Shown: positions 27,816 through 39,403 of the stretch, piece after piece | Numbering within the stretch: position 1 is the stretch's first letter | Layout: every line of letters starts with the position of its first letter | DNA from: Candidatus Aalborgicola danicus | GTDB lineage: Bacteria; Pseudomonadota; Gammaproteobacteria; Burkholderiales; Burkholderiaceae_C | Assembly: GCA_016703945.1 (NCBI GenBank) | Contig: JADJBC010000001.1 | Location: 1 to 64,000, forward strand | DNA: 64,000 nucleotides | Reading direction: 5' to 3' | Notes under the pieces: generated by a model | What the model was told of the DNA's origin: nothing | Database searches by the model: none | What the model saw: the letters and a program-made list of their open reading frames with translations, nothing else | Made by a program: the position numbers and the translations under genes

Positions 27816-28352
27816 ATGAACAAAACTCTGCACTGCAGCTGCGCTGCACATACCGAGCTGATCGCCTGCAAACTCGCCCCCGGTCTCAAAGGGCTGCATT
27901 GCACCAGTTGCGACGGCCACATGCTGATGCTGGAAGACTACCGTGTATGGCGCAGCACGGCGCCCACACAGCCTGCTGCGGCGGCCACCGCCACGGCCGA
28001 AGACAACAGCGCCCGCCATTGCCCTGCCTGCACGCGCCTGATGCAGCGTTATCGCGTGGGCAGCACGCCCGATTTTCGGGTGGACCGTTGCGCAGCGTGC
28101 CAGGCCGTCTGGTTTGCAGGCGGCGAATGGCAGGCCTTGTTGGCAACGGGCATGGGCACACGCCTGGATGAAATCTTGACGGATGCGTGGCAGCGCCAGG
28201 TGCAAGCCGAAGAGCTGCGCAAGGGCCGCGAAGCCGCGTTGCGCCAGCGCCATGGTGCGGCCGCCATGGATGAGCTGGCACGTATTCGGCAATGGCTGCA
28301 TGCCCAACCCGAACGGGATGAACTGCTCGCACTGTTGCGTGCAGACTGGTAA
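27816..28352 (+). CDS. zinc-ribbon protein (TFIIB-type zinc fingers)
   Basis: 178 residues, ATG at 27816 after AGGAAGC; an in-frame Met at 27771 overlaps the flotillin gene and is not preferred. Cys pairs: CSC near the start, CTSC at ~30, then CPAC (CPACTRLMQRY) and CAAC (RCAACQAVWFAGGEW), which looks like a zf-TFIIB-type ribbon. The C-terminal third is a charged helix (QAEELRKGREAALRQRHG). Located 17 bp after the flotillin gene and 9 bp before the giant ATPase, so clearly in one transcript. Likely an adaptor; function not known. Confidence 0.78.
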   Translation: MNKTLHCSCAAHTELIACKLAPGLKGLHCTSCDGHMLMLEDYRVWRSTAPTQPAAAATATAEDNSARHCPACTRLMQRYRVGSTPDFRVDRCAACQAVWFAGGEWQALLATGMGTRLDEILTDAWQRQVQAEELRKGREAALRQRHGAAAMDELARIRQWLHAQPERDELLALLRADW

Positions 28353-28360
28353 GCGGCGCC

Positions 28361-31300
28361 ATGGAATCCGCTGATGCCAGCCCCGCAGCCACTGAGCAAA
28401 CCGAAAACCTCGTAGCCGGCAGCGGCAGCTACGAGCTGCTGAAGAAACGCCTGAGCGGGCACGGTGAAGCGCTGCGCAACAAGGCACAGACCCTGAACGC
28501 TGCGCGCGTGGACGAGTTCGGCAAGTCCGAGCAATCGCTGGTGCTGCGCACCCGTGCCCGCACGCAGAACAACTGTGTGGCGCGCGACATTGTGCGCATT
28601 GGCGACCAACTGCTATTTGGCTACAACGTCTTCATCGGCCTGCGCAAGGAGACCAGCGTCAGCGATGTGTTTGGCCTGTACCGCCTGGCCGCACACGACG
28701 GTGAACCCGAGCTGGAGGCGCTGCCGCTGGCCGGCAGCTTCCTGGAAGATGCCCGTTTTGCATCCGACTTCAAGGAGTTGTATGCCTATTACAAACAGGC
28801 CCAGTTGCTGCAACTGCGGGTCACGCAGGGCAAGCTGCTGGCATCGTTCCAGATCGGCCAGCAGGTGCAGGATGTGCGCGTTTTCCGCTGGCAGTTGGCA
28901 GCGGACGGCGCCATCCAATATGTGGACAACCGCGGTGAGCGCGACATTGCGCTGCCGCCCAGCCACGACTTTGAATGGACGCCCACCACGCGCGAAGACC
29001 ATGTCGAAGGCCGCCACCCGCACATCAGCATCCTGGACACGGTGTTTGTGGAGACCGTGGGCGGCGACCTGACGGTCAAGATCGAGAACAACACCGAAAG
29101 CGGCCTGGGCATCTACAGCGAGCCGGTGGAGGACAAGAGCCAGTCATTGACCGACGCCGAAGTGGCCTACGCCAAGCTGGGCCAGTTGATACTGCTGCGC
29201 ATACGCCCCTACCGCGAGCAGACCACGCGTTACCTGGTGTTCAACCAGCGCACGCAGCAGGTGGCACGCATCGATGCGCTAGGCCTGTCATGTGTGCAAC
29301 TGCCCGAGGACCAGGGCATCGTGTTCCCCGGTGGCTACTACCTGCAGTCGGGTGAATTCAAACACTTTGAAATGCCCGCCGATGTGGGCAGCAGCCTGCG
29401 CTTCAAACGCATGCTGCGCTCGCCCAATGGCGAGGACGTGTTGTATGTGTTCTACCAGGCGGGCAGCGGCCACTATGCGCTGTTTACCTACAACCTGATC
29501 GACAAAAGCCTGGCCGCGCCCATCGTCGCCAATGGTTATGCGCTGTATGCCGATGGCAAGGTGCTGGTGTTCCAGGTGGGGCCGGGTGAACCCACCCGTG
29601 TGCACCCCATGCAGCTGTGGCAGACACCGTTCTCCAGCGATGAACACGCAGGTTCTACCGCCTTGGGCACCGGTTTCTTTGGCCGCATCGGCAATGCCGA
29701 CCTGGTGCGTGGCGTTGCCGACCTGATGGGCATTGCCCGCGCCGTGCAAGAGCAGGCGCCTACGCGCGCCGCGTATGACGACCTGATACGCCAGTGCGCC
29801 CGCGTCACCGATGCCTATTTCTGGCTGAGCGAGCCCGAGGCCGGCGCTGCGCTGCAAGACCTGCAACGCATCAGCGAGGCGGCACGCACCACGCTGGCCG
29901 AGTTTGAAAAGGTGGAGCAGATCCGCCGCGAAACCGCGCGTGCGCTGGACGAGGCACAAACCAAGCAGAAGACCCTGCTGGTCGATATTGCCAGCACGCT
30001 GTGGCGCAAGCCCGAAGACTTTATCCACGCCCTGGGCCGGCTGCGTGAGCGCCGTGGCCACCTGGAAACGCTGAAGGAGCTGCGCTACACCGACCTGCAG
30101 CGCATCGAGGCCATGGGCACTGAGCTGGCGACGGAGCAACAGCGCGTGGGCGAACGGGCCATGGTCTTCCTGGCCGACGAGCAGGCCTTTGCCAGTCACC
30201 GGCAAAACCTGGCCAAGCTGAGCGCGGATCTGGTGCAAGCATCAACCAGCCAGGGCCTGCAAATCATTCTGGATGGGCTGGACGAAACCGCCGCCGGGCT
30301 GGACCTGCTGACCGAACAACTGGGCGGCCTGCCCGGTGGCGATGCGGTGCAGCGCACCACCATTTTGGAGCGCATCTCCGCGCTGTACACCGACATCAAC
30401 CGCCTGCGTGCCGACGCCCGCAGCCGCCGCAAGGCACTGGGCTCACACGAAGCGGCGGCGGAGTTTCTGGCGCAGTTCAAGCTGTTTGGCCAGGCGGTGG
30501 AAAACGCGCTGGACTTTGCCGACAGCCCCGAAAAGTGCGACGAGGCCTTGACCCGCCTGCTGGCCCAACTGGAAGAGCTGGAAGGCCGTTTTGCCGAACA
30601 AGAAAATTTCTTGGCCGACATCGCCACCAAACGCGAATCCGTCTACGAGGCGCTGACCGCGCGCAAGCAAACCCTGACGCAGGCCCGCCAGCAGCGTGTG
30701 CAAGGCCTGGTGGCAGCGGCCGGCCGCATTCTGGACGGCACACAACGCCGCGTGGCGCAACTGGCCAGCCTGGAAGAGGTGCACAGCTATTTTGCGGCCG
30801 ACCTGCTGATCACCAAGTTGCGCAAGCTGGTGGACGATATGCGTGCGTTGGGCGCGCAGGTAGCGGCCGACGATATCGAGACCCGGCTCAAGACCAGCCG
30901 CGACCTGGCCCTGCGCGGCGTGCGTGACCAGCGCGAACTGGTGACGGAGGGCGGCAACAACCTGCGCCTGGGCCAGCACGTGTTCACGATCAGCCGGCAT
31001 CCGCTGGAGCTGACCTTAGTGCCCAACGGCGACGGCCTGGCCTACCACCTGACGGGCACGGATTACCTGGTGCCGCTCAACGATGCGGCACTGGACGCCT
31101 ACAAGCCCTATTGGCAACAGGCCCTGCCTTCCGAGACCGCCACCATCAGCCGCGCCGAATACTTGGCCGGTTGCCTGCTGGACGCCACGTTACAAGCCAC
31201 CACACCGCTGCCCTGGGCGCGCATCACCGAGCTGATTGCGCTGGGGCCGGACGGCCACGCCGCGCTGCTGGACCACGTGCGGCAGTTTGCCGCCGAGCGT

Positions 31301-33557
31301 TACCAAGACGGGTATGAGAAAGGCGTGCACGACGAGGACGCCACCCGTATCTTCAGCGCGCTGGCCGCTATGCAGGATGCAGCCGGTCTGCTGGCCTGGG
31401 GCCCTACCGAGCGGGCGCTGGCCCTGCTGTATTGGCATGACGGCCGCTCAGGCACTGAGCGCGAATCGCTGCTCCGCCGCGCGCGCTCGGCATTGCAAGT
31501 GCAGCAACTGTTTGGCGCCCGCGACAGCCTGGTGGCGCTGGAACAGGAATGCACGCAGGCGTTGGCCGTGTTTGCCAAAGCTGTTGGTTTTGAACTACCG
31601 GCTTCGACCGACGGCACTATTGATGCCGAACGCATGGCATCCCTGTTCACACAGGCCGCGGCTTACTTGGTGCGCGAAGTGGCCAACGAGAGTGGCGCCG
31701 AGGTCTGGGTCATCAGCGGTGCGGGCGAAGACCTGGCCACAGCCTTGCAGCGTGAGCTGGAGCGCGGTGGTCAGTGGCCCGACTGGCAACGCAGCCTGGA
31801 AGCATCGGCACCGGCCGAGCGCTGGGAGCAAGCGCGCAGTTGGGTCAAGGCCTATGCCAGCACGCAAGACGCTGCTACCCACGCCTGGGTGGATGATGCG
31901 GCCAGTCTGCTGGCCGTGCCACTGCAACGCCGTCGCGTGAATGCATCGCTGGACACCATGGTGGAAGGGCTGCGCGGCGAACATACACGCGTGGACAACG
32001 GCCGCATGGCGTTGAACCTGAACGACTTCTGGCGCCGCTTCAGCTTCCACCGCGACCGCGTGGTGCCTGGCTTTCAGGCGCTGCAAAAGCTGCACCACAG
32101 CCTGCTGACTGCGGAGAAGACCCGGCTCAGCCTGGCCCAGTTCCAGGCCAAGCCCTTGCCGACCTTTGTGCGCAACCGCCTGATTGACGAGGTCTACTTG
32201 CCGCTGATCGGCGACAACCTGGCCAAACAAATCGGCACCACCGGCGTGGGCAGCCGCACCGACCGCATGGGCCTGCTGCTGCTGATCTCGCCACCGGGTT
32301 ATGGCAAGACCACGTTGATGGAGTATGTGGCCGACCGCCTGGGCCTGGTTTTTGTGCGCATCAACTGCCCTGCGCTGGGCCATGACGTCACCGCACTAGA
32401 CCCGGCATCGGCCGCCAACAGCGCCGCGCGCCAGGAGTTGGAAAAGCTGAATCTGGGTCTGGCCATGGGCAGCAATGTGATGCTGTACCTGGACGACATC
32501 CAGCACACTAGCGCGGAGTTTCTGCAAAAGTTCATCGGCCTGGCTGACGGCACGCGCCGCATCGAAGGCATGGCAGGGCCAGGCCCGCAGCTACGACATG
32601 CGTGGCAAACGTTTTGCGATTGCGATGGCCGGCAACCCCTACACCGAGTCGGGCGATGTGTTCAAGATTCCCGACATGCTGGCCAACCGCGCCGACATCT
32701 ACAACCTGGGCGACGTGCTGGCGGGGCGCGAGGCCTTGTTTGCGCTGTCCTACATCGAGAACAGCCTGACCAGCAACCCGGCACTGGCGCCGCTATCGTC
32801 GCGCGATCCGAAGGATGTGCAACTGCTGGTGCGCATGGCGCTGGACGAAGAGGTGGCCAGCGGGGACTTTGCGCACGCCTACAGCAGCGCAGAGCTGGAT
32901 GAACTGACAGAGCTGTTAAAGCGCCTGTTCCGTGCACGCGACCTGCTGCTGAAGGTCAACGGCGCGTATATCGAATCCGCCGCACAACGCGACAGCTACC
33001 GCACCGAACCACCCTTCAAGCTACAGGGCAGCTACCGCAACATGACCAAGCTGGCGGGCAAGATCACGCCGCTGATGCACGACGACGAACTCAACGCCCT
33101 GCTGCGCGACCACTACCGCGGCGAGGCGCAAACGCTGACCACCGGTGCACAAGAAAATCTGCTGAAACTGGCTCAACTGATGGGCAGCGCCACGGCCGAA
33201 GAGACCACGCGCTGGCAATCCATCTGCGGTGATTTTCTGCGCCAGCGCAAGGCCGGTGGCGAAGACGCCGATGGCTCGACCCGCATTGCCAACGCCCTGC
33301 TGGACGTGAGCCGCGCGGTGGATGACCTCAAGCCAAGCGGTGAACCGACCGGCGACAGCGAAGGCAAACAGATGGCCGAAGCCGTGTTGCAACTGGCCGT
33401 GACCTACCGCAAGGTCATCATGCCGCTGATCGCCGCGACCGAGAAGCGCATGGACTTGGACCACAGCATCAGCAAGCGGCTGGAGCTGTTGCTGGCCAGG
33501 GCCAACGAGCCCCGCACAACACGCGCGACCAGCAGCGGCAAAAAGACAGGGGGCTGA
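28361..33557 (+). pseudogene. giant AAA 'DNA repair ATPase'-type protein, frameshifted
   Basis: Two frames form one ~1732-residue protein. N-terminal ~450 residues look beta-propeller-like (GLYRLAAHDGEPELEALPLA, IRPYREQTTRYLVFNQRTQQ). A long helical and coiled-coil region follows (to ~900), then a further helical region, and near residue 1307 an AAA ATPase domain: Walker A ISPPGYGKTTLM, Walker B NVMLYLDDIQHTS. The downstream frame (from about 32573) continues with RSYDMRGKRFAIAMAGNPYT and FKIPDMLANRADIYNLGDVL, sequences typical of the same ATPase. The first frame runs on as nonsense to 32902. A lost TG in ATGTGG (near 32571) would explain the shift. Starts 9 bp after the zinc-ribbon gene. The name 'DNA repair ATPase' is a family label; the actual role is unproven. 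Confidence 0.8.
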
Positions 33558-33559
33558 GC

Positions 33560-34318
33560 GTGGTGACTTCCAGCACATCCGCCGCTCCAGGCACACCTAC
33601 AACGCTCGCCGCGTCCGCCACGTCCGTTGACATGGAAGGTCTGCTCGGCCATTTGGAAACCTCTTTGGCCGACCTGCGCCTGGACGACGACGAGAAACAC
33701 AGCCTGGCCCAGACCCTGCGCCAAGCCCAGCCACCGGAAGACGGCTTTCGCCAACTGCGCAACCACGCCTTCACATTGGCACGTAAACGGCTGGCGGCAC
33801 AACAAGACCCCATGTCCGTGCTGCGCTGGCTGGAAGCCGTGGTGCGTGCGCTGGACGTGGCCCGCGCCCCAGCCCAGACCACCCGCTCCAACGCCTGCTT
33901 TAGCCCCGGAGAGGCTTGCCTCAACACCATCTTCCAACACTTCCGCAGCGCCCGCCGCAGTGTGGACTTCTGCGTCTTCACCCTGTCCGACGACCGTATC
34001 GCCCAGGAGGTGCTGACCGCCCACGCCCGCGGCGTGGACTTGCGCTTTATCACCGATAACGACAAGGAGACCGACTCGGGCAGCGATGTGGCACGACTGC
34101 GCGCAGCCGGTGTGCCCACAGTGGTTGACCGCACCGACGCGCACATGCACCACAAGTTTGCGATCTTTGATGGACAGTGGTTGTTGAATGGCAGCTACAA
34201 CTGGACGCGCAGTGCCTGCTCGCACAACGAAGAGAATTTGGTGGCGACGAATGACGCTACGCTGCTAAGGCAGTTTCAGGGGACGTTTGATCATTTGTGG
34301 GGGCAACTGGGCATTTGA
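33560..34318 (+). CDS. PLD-family protein with one HKD motif
   Basis: 252 residues; GTG start at 33560 just after the ATPase stop. Residues ~1-110 are a helical N-terminal extension (LETSLADLRLDDDEKHSLAQ). The C-terminal half is a phospholipase D fold: TIFQHFRSARRSVDFCVFTL, ARGVDLRFITDNDKETDSGS, and the catalytic HKD motif MHHKFAIFDGQWLLNGSYN (H-x-K-x4-D). One motif per chain suggests a dimer, as in the Nuc/PLD6-type subgroup, which includes nucleases and cardiolipin hydrolases. It is the last gene of the telA-flotillin-ATPase cluster, making it the likely hydrolytic arm. Substrate (nucleic acid or phospholipid) cannot be decided. Confidence 0.85.
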   Translation: MVTSSTSAAPGTPTTLAASATSVDMEGLLGHLETSLADLRLDDDEKHSLAQTLRQAQPPEDGFRQLRNHAFTLARKRLAAQQDPMSVLRWLEAVVRALDVARAPAQTTRSNACFSPGEACLNTIFQHFRSARRSVDFCVFTLSDDRIAQEVLTAHARGVDLRFITDNDKETDSGSDVARLRAAGVPTVVDRTDAHMHHKFAIFDGQWLLNGSYNWTRSACSHNEENLVATNDATLLRQFQGTFDHLWGQLGI

Positions 34319-34556
34319 ACTGTTGTCAGCAAGCCGTGGTTTATGGCGGCAGAGTTTGGGGCAGTGGCCTCCGCCTCATACTGTCAAAGGCCCAGAAATC
34401 GGCGGGGACCGCTACCTCATACTCTGCGGGTGGAGTTACTGAAGGCGTGTCTTCTTTAGACAAAACAAGCATCCATAAGGCAAAATTCCCTGAATAAGAA
34501 TGTGCCGGGTCGGCTAGCCTCCGAAGTGAACGACATAGCTTCGCGTTGACTGGTTC

Positions 34557-37500
34557 ATGGAGCTAGAAGCATTCAAAAGGGAGAAGCAGTTGAGTAAATC
34601 AGGCATTCAGTCGAACCGTGGTGATGGTTACCAGACCCTGGTGGCCTTTGACTGGGCCTTGACCGTTTTGTCAGACCCTGACTACCAATGGCTTGAGGTC
34701 GACTCAGTAGGTTGGCTAGTGGACGATGTAGTGATCGGCAAAACCGATGGAACCAAAATTTGCTGCCAGTGCAAAAAGAACCAGACGGCGCACAAGGCAT
34801 GGTCGATTTCCGATCTTGCCGATGAATTGCGCAAGGCAAGCAGTTTGTTGGCCAGCGATCCCAACGCGAAAGTTCGGTTTTATTCTCGCAGCGCATTCGG
34901 CGAACTCGCAGCACTACGGGAATTCAGCACCAACTACGCCGATGAGTCGGCCTACAGCGTCAATCTGGGCAAGGCGCATGGACAGACAGATGCCAGCCTG
35001 AGAGGGCTGCTTGTGAAGCAGACACCAAACCTTTCTAGCTATCAGTTTCTTTGTCGCACAACGTTTGAAATCAGCCCAGAACTGGATCGCATGGAGACAT
35101 TACTGCATGAACGTTTGCGCGGGTTGGCAAGCAGACCTTCGGCGGCGTACGACTCCCTGTGGAGACGCCTTGACCAACTCGGAATGCGCGTCAATGGCAG
35201 CAGCGGAAAAACCGCCGCTACGCAACACCGACTGACGAAGGAAGATTTCAACATCCTGCTCGCTCAAGCTGGTGCGATGCTGATACCGCCCATGAACACT
35301 GCGGAAGTTCGCACTTCATTCCAAAGTACTTCCTCAATCGGTAGATCGTGGCGCAGGGACATTGGTAATGAACGCATTGCCAGTTCAGTGGTCAGCGATC
35401 TCCTTGCAGCCATCACGGACAAAAATCGCTCCATTTTGCTCTCCGGCTTGCCGGGATCTGGCAAGACCTGTGCGATGCTGGCCTTACAGGATGCACTGGA
35501 ACAACTCGCCAAGACCAGCGCCGACCTGTTGCCCCTGTTCATCCAATCGCGCGAGTTCGCCGATACGGTCACCGCGCAAGACCGGCAAGTCCAAGGCCTG
35601 CCGGAGCAATGGGTGGAAAAGGTAGCACGCATGGCTGAGGATGCGCATGTAGTAGTGGTCATTGACTCTCTGGATGTGCTTTCCATCGCCCGCGCACACA
35701 GCGTTTTGATCTACTTCTTGGCGCAAATTGATCGCCTGCTGTTGATCCCCAACGTCACCGTCGTTACCGCCTGCCGCGACTTTGATCGCCGCTACGACCG
35801 GAGCATTGCCCAACGAACGTGGGACAAAGAGTTCACCTGCCAGCCCCTGAACTGGGATGCAGAGATTGCGCCACTACTCGTCAAGCTTGATATTGATGCA
35901 TCAGCGATGGATGCAACCACACGCGAGCTCATTCGCAATGCGCGCGAACTAGCCTTGTTTGTGGAACTGGCGCGGAAAGGCGATTGCGTCAACGTGGTGA
36001 CCAGCCAAGCATTGGCACAGCGCTACCTCGACACTATCGTCCAGGCCAATAGCTCGATGGGCGATGCCGCCATGCGAGCCATAGAAGCCATAGCCGCTGA
36101 AATGCTGGAACTACGCAGCTTGGCGGTCCCACACCAGCGGTTTACTGCCTCGCAAGAAGTTCAGCACGCGTTGCTCAGCCATGAGGTCTTGCGCACTACG
36201 CAGGAAGGCCACCTGATATTTGGGCACCAGACGCTGTTAGACGTTCTGGTGGTTAGCGGTGCAGTGCGTCAAGGTGTGAATTTGAACGCATTCATCCGTG
36301 GCCTGTCTCCGGTGCCTTTTGTGCGACCCAGCATTCGCAGCTTTGTTGCGCAACTGGCAATAGGGAATCGCCGTGAGTTTCGAAGGCAATTGCGTATGGT
36401 TTTTGCGGACAGCCACGCCTTCCATCTTGTCCGTTTGGTGGCGGAATCCTTGGCAGAGCAAGTTCCACAGGATGATGATTGGCCACTGATACGCGATCTG
36501 CGCAGCCAGCATCGAGAGGTGTTCCAGGTGGTCTACACCCAGGCTCTTCGGGTGGAATGGCATTACTTCTGGTTCAAGCATCTGGTCCCCCTATTGAAAG
36601 ATGCACGGGACCCCGAAGGATTGACGATGCATGTGCACCGGGTGTCGCAATGGAAAAACGACGACGCTGCGGGGGTTCTCGCTTTTTTGGCTGAGGTGCT
36701 GACATTTGATTGGATAGACAAGGCGCAAATCGCATGGGAATTGGAAACCACTGTTTCAAAGATTGAAACTAAGCATTCGAAGCTGCTGGCACCTTTGCTC
36801 CTGACCTTACTCGATCTTCCCAGACAACGGCACAGTTCGATCGGGCTTGCGCTGGCGCGTTGCGTCAAAGGTGGTGGCGTAAGTGATGCGGTGCTATGGC
36901 GCTACATCGCAGGAGACGTCAGCGACGAAGACGTACTCGCCTATCATTTTGATAAAAAATTGCGTTGTCAACCTTCCGAATTTGGCAACAGTCATGACAA
37001 ATTTCTTGTTGATCGAATGCGGCAATCCACTGCTTTGCTCGACTTGGCCATCGCGGCGATTGAGCGATGGAGCCAAATCAAAGCGTCGCGCCACGGCAAT
37101 GCCGATGGGGTCTATTCGAGTGAGTTTTTGGATATAACGTCATACAGCGACAGACACACACAGTCCGACGACCGTCACCTAGAGAGTGAGCGCGTCCTGA
37201 TGGATGCAGTTGAAGCATCCATCGTGCATCTGGCGAACATCCAAGCCGATTGGTGGCAGCTCAACCGAGAGCGACTGTGCTTCAGTAAGGAGGCGGCGTT
37301 GCGCTATTTCGCCATCCTTGCGTGCACGGCTGCGCCAACTGCCAATATTGATGTGATTGGCCGCATGCTGTGCGACAAGACACTTCTCGAATCTGATTTG
37401 TCGTATGAACTCGGCACGCTAATGCAGACCGCGTTCTTGCACCTTGATGCGGTTGCGCAAGACGCAATTCAGGCAACCGTTTTGACCGTTGGCGTGGAGA

Positions 37501-39165
37501 TCACCTCTGACCCAAGGCACCGTGGATGGATGCTGCAAAAACAAGCGCAACTGATTCTTACGATCCCCTGTTATCAGCGGTCTCCCGCCGCGCAGGCTGT
37601 AATAGTTGAATGCGAAAATGGTACATGGCCGCTAGTTCGTCAACCCCACATTGGCATGTGGGGCGGCATGGTTAGCGCGCCGTTTTCCTTTGAGTTGTTT
37701 TTTGATTTAAGCGATGTCGCTGTGTTGCAACTGCTCGCCCATTACAACGGGCATGTTCGAAACACTTTTGATGAATTTTGATTGGCGGCGAGAGGGAAGT
37801 TGGCTCGCAATTGGCAGGGGCCGCATCTCGCCACCCGGTCCGGTTTTTGAACCTCTTGTCAGCGAATTGGGAGCAAATCACTAGACGCTTTCGTGATGAC
37901 ATTATGGATGGCGCCGCTACCTACCTAGCGCACCGCTACGGCAACTTGCAGACAAATGGCACATGGGCACCCCATGAAGCGCCAGAAGTTGTAACGCTGA
38001 CGCGGCGAATCCTCGATGAATTGAAAGGCACGCGGGCCATTGGCACCACAACCGCGCCGCATCAAAAGCGATAGAGGGCTGCGCGCAAGTAGTTGCACAG
38101 CCAGAGGACGCTGCGCGGCTAGTTGCGTTGGCGATGGACTTCTCAACAATTGTGGAAGAGAGCTCCATTTCAGGCGATTCCGTAGATTTGCTCACCTCGG
38201 GCATCAATATGGCGCGAGGTAACGCAGCGGAGGCCTTGATGATCGCGGCCAATCAGCTTGAAAAGAACGGCGTACCGTGGCCAGATTTGTTACCCCATGC
38301 GCTGCGCTTGTTTGCCGCCGACAAGAACCCGGCTATCCGCGCCCTGATGCTAAGACGCATGCCCTATTTGCAAACCCATTATCCGGCGTTGGGCTGGGAA
38401 TTGTTTGAACTTGCCATGCAAGATCGCGCCGATGGGCTGTGGACCATGGCGGAACCATGCCTGTACCACGCTTACCACCAGAGGTTTGACGTCGTCGGCC
38501 CGTGGTTGATTCGTCTTTACCGCGAAGGTAACGGTAAGGATTTTGAAATATGGGGACGTATTTCTGCACTGGCAGCACTTTCGAAGCAAATGGAGTTTGC
38601 TGCCTTTCTGGCGGAACTCAAGGCAGTGGAAGTCGCCGAAGCATGGCGTGGTGCAGCGAGCGTTTGGACGCACCCCGGCAATATGCAGCAGCATCGGGAA
38701 CAGTGTCTCGACGGTCTTGCGGCGGGCTTGAATACAGAAAATCAGGACTCCGTTGCGGTTGCACGCAAACTTCGCAACCTTTTCCAGGAAAGCACGCCTC
38801 TGGTTTCTGTACCCATTGCGTTGCTCCAACGTTGCTTCAACTTGCTCGAGACAGACACGGAGTCTTCACGAGGCGACATTTATGGATTCGACGCTTGGCT
38901 GAATGCCACTTCACTTCGCGATCCGTCCTATGCACTGGAAGCCACTGAGATATACCTGAGCTTTGTTCGCAGAACAAAGCCCTATGTATACGACCACGAG
39001 AACAACCTCACGCAGCTACTTACCCGCCTGTTCGCACAAGCCGAGGAGCAAGAGGTATCAGATGATGGAGCCATGCTGCAACGCGTGGTCGTGGTGCAAG
39101 ACTCGCTGCTAGCTTTGGGTGTCAATGGCGTGAGCGAGTGGCTCACGGTTGCTGAGCGGCCGTGA
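34557..39165 (+). pseudogene. giant STAND NTPase with PD-(D/E)xK-type N-terminal domain, frameshifted twice
   Basis: Three frames (34557-37781, about 37778-38074, about 38036-39165) form one ~1536-residue protein. Residues 1-130 look like a DUF4297/Cap4-type nuclease: RGDGYQ, E47, DD at 56-57 and Q71-C-K73. A STAND/P-loop NTPase follows: Walker A LLSGLPGSGKTCA (near 298), Walker B VVVVIDSLDVLS (near 364), then helical repeats to the end. Frame 1 passes to frame 2 if one T is added at the T4 run 37776-37779 (giving FDEFLIGGEREVG). Frame 2 passes to frame 3 if one G is added at 38034-38036 (giving GHWHHNRAASKAIEG). The start may be the TTG at 34590, which has AAGGGAG before it. This architecture is typical of anti-phage NTPases; defence function is inferred. 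Confidence 0.75.
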
Positions 39166-39403
39166 CCATGGTTGTGTCAGCCGATAGTCGAAGCTGTGTC
39201 CGGTATTGGGTACGGCGTATGTTCGTACCCCTGCTGTCCGGTGCCTGCACGCCCATCTCCGGGGAGTCGCATAAAAGTTTGAGGGACTTCTCCACCCGCT
39301 TGTGCACCAACTCCGCACTCAGGGGGTCTTCTTTGGCGATGTAGGTCAGAGTGGCGACAAACTGATTTCGCGCTTGAACCGACCAGGCTACGGTCAGGGT
39401 CAC
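39109..39403 (-). pseudogene. ParE-type toxin, frameshifted
   Basis: Starts at 39403, overlapping the antitoxin stop by 4 bp (ATGA). The first ~60 residues (VAWSVQARNQFVATLTYIAK, VEKSLKLLCDSPEMGVQAPD) are a RelE/ParE fold. The uninterrupted frame ends at 39143 with an atypical tail. Moving one base near 39222-39233 gives RTYAVPNTGHSFDYRL, the expected ParE C-terminal strands, and a 97-residue product ending at 39109, the normal family length. ParE toxins poison gyrase. The composite overlaps the 3' end of the STAND gene by 57 bp tail to tail. Either a mutated toxin or a sequence error. Confidence 0.65.

Noticed and set aside
29288..30238. 316-residue minus-strand open frame
   Set aside because: Antisense to the giant ATPase; no family features.
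31236..31940. 234-residue plus-strand frame inside the ATPase
   Set aside because: Alternative-frame reading of the ATPase gene, Arg/Ser/Trp/Cys-rich shadow.
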